Source of the DNA: JAACFF01 sp963701435
Lineage (GTDB): Bacteria > Chloroflexota > Anaerolineae > Promineifilales > Promineifilaceae
Reading direction: 5' to 3'
DNA: 64,000 nt
Assembly: GCA_963701435.1 (NCBI GenBank)
Contig: CAVPAL010000005.1
Coordinates: 62,001-126,000 of the forward strand
Shown: piece after piece, positions 62,604-64,000 of the stretch
Numbering within the stretch: position 1 is the first letter of the stretch
Layout of the letters: each line of letters starts with the position of its first letter
Program-made: the position numbers and the translations under genes
The notes under the pieces: model-generated
The model's input: only the letters and a program-made list of their open reading frames with translations
Told to the model about the DNA's origin: nothing
Databases searched by the model: none

Positions 62604-64000
62604 TTAAACTGCTTGTAACCAGTGTACGCCATATGGCTCCAACTGCACATCATGCCAGCCGTCAATAGGTTTGCCCGTGATGTGATCGAGCAGTGACCCG
62701 CCAAAACCCAGCTCCTGCAAACGGTGAGCCGGGATAGTTTGCGCTTGCTCACCGAAATTGCCCAGGATGAGCAAACGCCCACGCGGGCTTTCGCGCAGCA
62801 AGCCGAAAACGGCTTCGTTGTGAGTCCACACGGGGTAAGCGGCAGCTTCGGCATGTAGGGCTGGGGTTTGTTTACGGGCCTGGATGAGCTGTTTGAGGTT
62901 TTGGAAAAGACGGCCGTTTACACTCAACCAATCACCTCGCTTCTGCGCCAACTCCCAATCCATCCACGGTCGATGCAGCCAGCGGCTGTCTTGCGCCAAA
63001 TCGGGATCAGCCAGGTAACTTTCATCATTCAGTAAGCCAATTTCATCACCCATGTAGAGCAAAGGGATGCCGCCAAAGGCCAGGATCATGCTGTGGATCA
63101 GCAAAATACGCCGCACAGCCAGGTCTACGGCCGCATAATCTTCGGCCTCAAGCGCGGCTTCAAGACCGGCTAATGAAGCACAGGAACCGCTGATACGGCG
63201 GTCGTTGGTCTTGGGATTAAACTGGAACGTGGCGCCGCGTGCGAAGCTGTTGGGGAAACGGCCGTCATAAAAATCACTCAAAAATGAACGATGTAAATAA
63301 CCATTCAACCCTACCGCAGCGGCATCCTCTTCTGTTACCGCCCAACCGATATCGTCATGGCAGCGCACATAAGTCAACCAGGAAGTGCGCGACGGAATCG
63401 GCGGCATTTGCTGCAGCGCATGGGTCATCAAGGCCACTTTGCGCTCTGCCAGACTGCTCCACAACATCACCATAAAAACATTGTGATAGGCAACTTCACA
63501 CTCTTTGTTTGTGGCTTCCCCTAATCCTAAATAAGGCACAAGCTGCGGTGGCGGCACGATCGCTTCAGCCTTGAGCAGCAAACCGGGCGCGGCAATGCGG
63601 CTGAGGGCGCGGAACGCTTGCAAAATCGCATGCGCTTCCGGCTGATTTTCACAATCGGTCCCCAAACGCTTCCACATGAAGGCCACAGCATCCAGGCGCA
63701 AAACCTCCACCCCCTGATTCGCCAGGAAGAGCATGGTGTCGAGCATTTCGCCAAAAACAGCCGGGTTAGCATAGTTAAGGTCCCATTGAAACTCATTGAA
63801 GGTGGTCCATACCCATTTGTCGATGGCATCGTAGTAGGTGAAACTGCCGGATTTAAACTCTGGAAAGATTTCGCGCACGGTATGCTCGTACTGGTCGGGC
63901 AGCGTGCGGTCGGGGAACATCAGGTAATAATCCTGGTATGTTTTTTCGCCGGCCATTGCTTTTTGCGCCCAGGCATGTTCCTTGGCGGTGTGGTTGCAAA
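62604..64000 (-). CDS. Amylosucrase-type GH13 enzyme (5' part beyond window)
   Basis: The frame is open to the right edge (NHTAKEHAWAQKAMAGEK, the end of a GH13 DFVFNHT-type block), so the start lies outside. Catalytic parts are VEVLRLDAVAFMWKRLGTDC (nucleophile Asp), GLLLKAEAIVPP (acid/base Glu) and YVRCHDDIGW (third acid). The YYLMFPDRTLPDQYEHTV and EIFPEFKSGSFTYYDAIDK blocks match amylosucrase (GH13_4), which makes alpha-1,4-glucan from sucrose. The C-terminal beta domain is intact. Sucrose hydrolase or trehalose synthase-like activity cannot be excluded. Confidence 0.9.
   Translation of the reverse strand, partial: CNHTAKEHAWAQKAMAGEKTYQDYYLMFPDRTLPDQYEHTVREIFPEFKSGSFTYYDAIDKWVWTTFNEFQWDLNYANPAVFGEMLDTMLFLANQGVEVLRLDAVAFMWKRLGTDCENQPEAHAILQAFRALSRIAAPGLLLKAEAIVPPPQLVPYLGLGEATNKECEVAYHNVFMVMLWSSLAERKVALMTHALQQMPPIPSRTSWLTYVRCHDDIGWAVTEEDAAAVGLNGYLHRSFLSDFYDGRFPNSFARGATFQFNPKTNDRRISGSCASLAGLEAALEAEDYAAVDLAVRRILLIHSMILAFGGIPLLYMGDEIGLLNDESYLADPDLAQDSRWLHRPWMDWELAQKRGDWLSVNGRLFQNLKQLIQARKQTPALHAEAAAYPVWTHNEAVFGLLRESPRGRLLILGNFGEQAQTIPAHRLQELGFGGSLLDHITGKPIDGWHDVQLEPYGVHWLQAV

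Larger units (their letters stand above)
1..64000. repeat. Highly iterated palindrome ACGGCCGT(T)
   Basis: The 8-bp palindrome ACGGCCGT, usually AACGGCCGTT and often followed by TCC, occurs about 70 times by eye across the whole window (for example near 556, 2144, 9131, 10117, 13139, 16470, 23490, 31433, 38387, 43019, 50486, 52534, 57529, 63259). At about 50% G+C roughly one copy is expected. It occurs within genes in different frames, giving Asn-Gly-Arg or Thr-Ala-Val in proteins, and also in spacers, in a promoter spacer and in a terminator stem. The distribution resembles HIP1 of cyanobacteria. Its function is unknown. Confidence 0.9.

Noticed and set aside
1..64000. tRNA and rRNA genes
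   Set aside because: Apart from the tmRNA I found no tRNA cloverleaf or rRNA-like stretch by eye; a scan with a tRNA finder would be decisive.

Overview
The window is a bacterial chromosome segment of about 50% G+C and is most likely from Chloroflexota (Anaerolineae or Ardenticatenia-like). I infer this from gene style rather than a marker tree: secreted proteins with Thr/Pro linkers, TTG and GTG starts behind strong GGAGG sites, a Gram-positive-type LexA box (GAAC-N4-GTTC), an S-box riboswitch on aspartokinase, and lipoproteins in place of outer-membrane efflux parts. Gene order is mostly housekeeping and accessory genes in short operons. About 70 copies of the palindrome ACGGCCGT (usually AACGGCCGTT) lie in and between genes, where about one would be expected by chance. 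This is a HIP1-like signature of the genome.

Layout. 1-7.4 kb: an RND efflux operon (cut by the left edge), a short adaptor-like lipoprotein, a second RND pump and an unknown lipoprotein. 7.4-8.8 kb: an ISAzo13-type insertion sequence split by a poly-A frameshift. 9-19 kb: an aminotransferase remnant, mannose-6-phosphate isomerase, a MacAB-like ABC export operon on the minus strand and a GH2 beta-mannosidase. 19-23 kb: two paralogous secreted proteins, a DUF1269 protein and an HdeD-like protein. 23.4-25.5 kb: promoter, SAM-I riboswitch, terminator, two inserted hairpin repeats, then aspartokinase. 25.5-31.4 kb: hydrolase, ferritin, FAD oxidoreductase, tmRNA and uvrB. 31.4-39.4 kb (minus): membrane protein, a holin-like/ABC1-kinase fusion, gyrA and a two-component system. 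39.8-42.3 kb: ABC-F ATPase and methylmalonyl-CoA epimerase.

The most striking system lies at about 42.9-48.1 kb on the minus strand. It is a complete diversity-generating retroelement (DGR): a NACHT-FGE target gene with a variable repeat (VR) at its 3' end, a DGR reverse transcriptase with the IGNQTSQ and YVDD motifs, an Avd-type four-helix protein and a 111-bp template repeat (TR). TR and VR differ at 8 positions. All 8 are adenines in the coding-strand TR, and all sit at the first base of AAY codons (Asn to Tyr, Asp or His). The target looks like a STAND-type conflict or immune sensor with a hypervariable C-type-lectin-like recognition domain. As read here it carries three single-base frameshifts near homopolymers. 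Structured RNA follows the TR. A divergent promoter with LexA operators and an early terminator sits upstream of the target.

48.5-64 kb: a membrane protein, a lytic transglycosylase, two exact tandem copies of the 113-bp hairpin repeat, an MBL-fold hydrolase, a stomatin-like protein, a methyltransferase, a frameshifted EamA transporter, a tandemly duplicated leader before an acyl-CoA dehydrogenase, a GNAT / homocysteine methyltransferase / NUDIX operon, a zinc metallopeptidase, an SLC13 permease with four RCK_C-like domains, a MazEF-type toxin-antitoxin pair, a methyltransferase remnant and an amylosucrase-type GH13 enzyme cut by the right edge.
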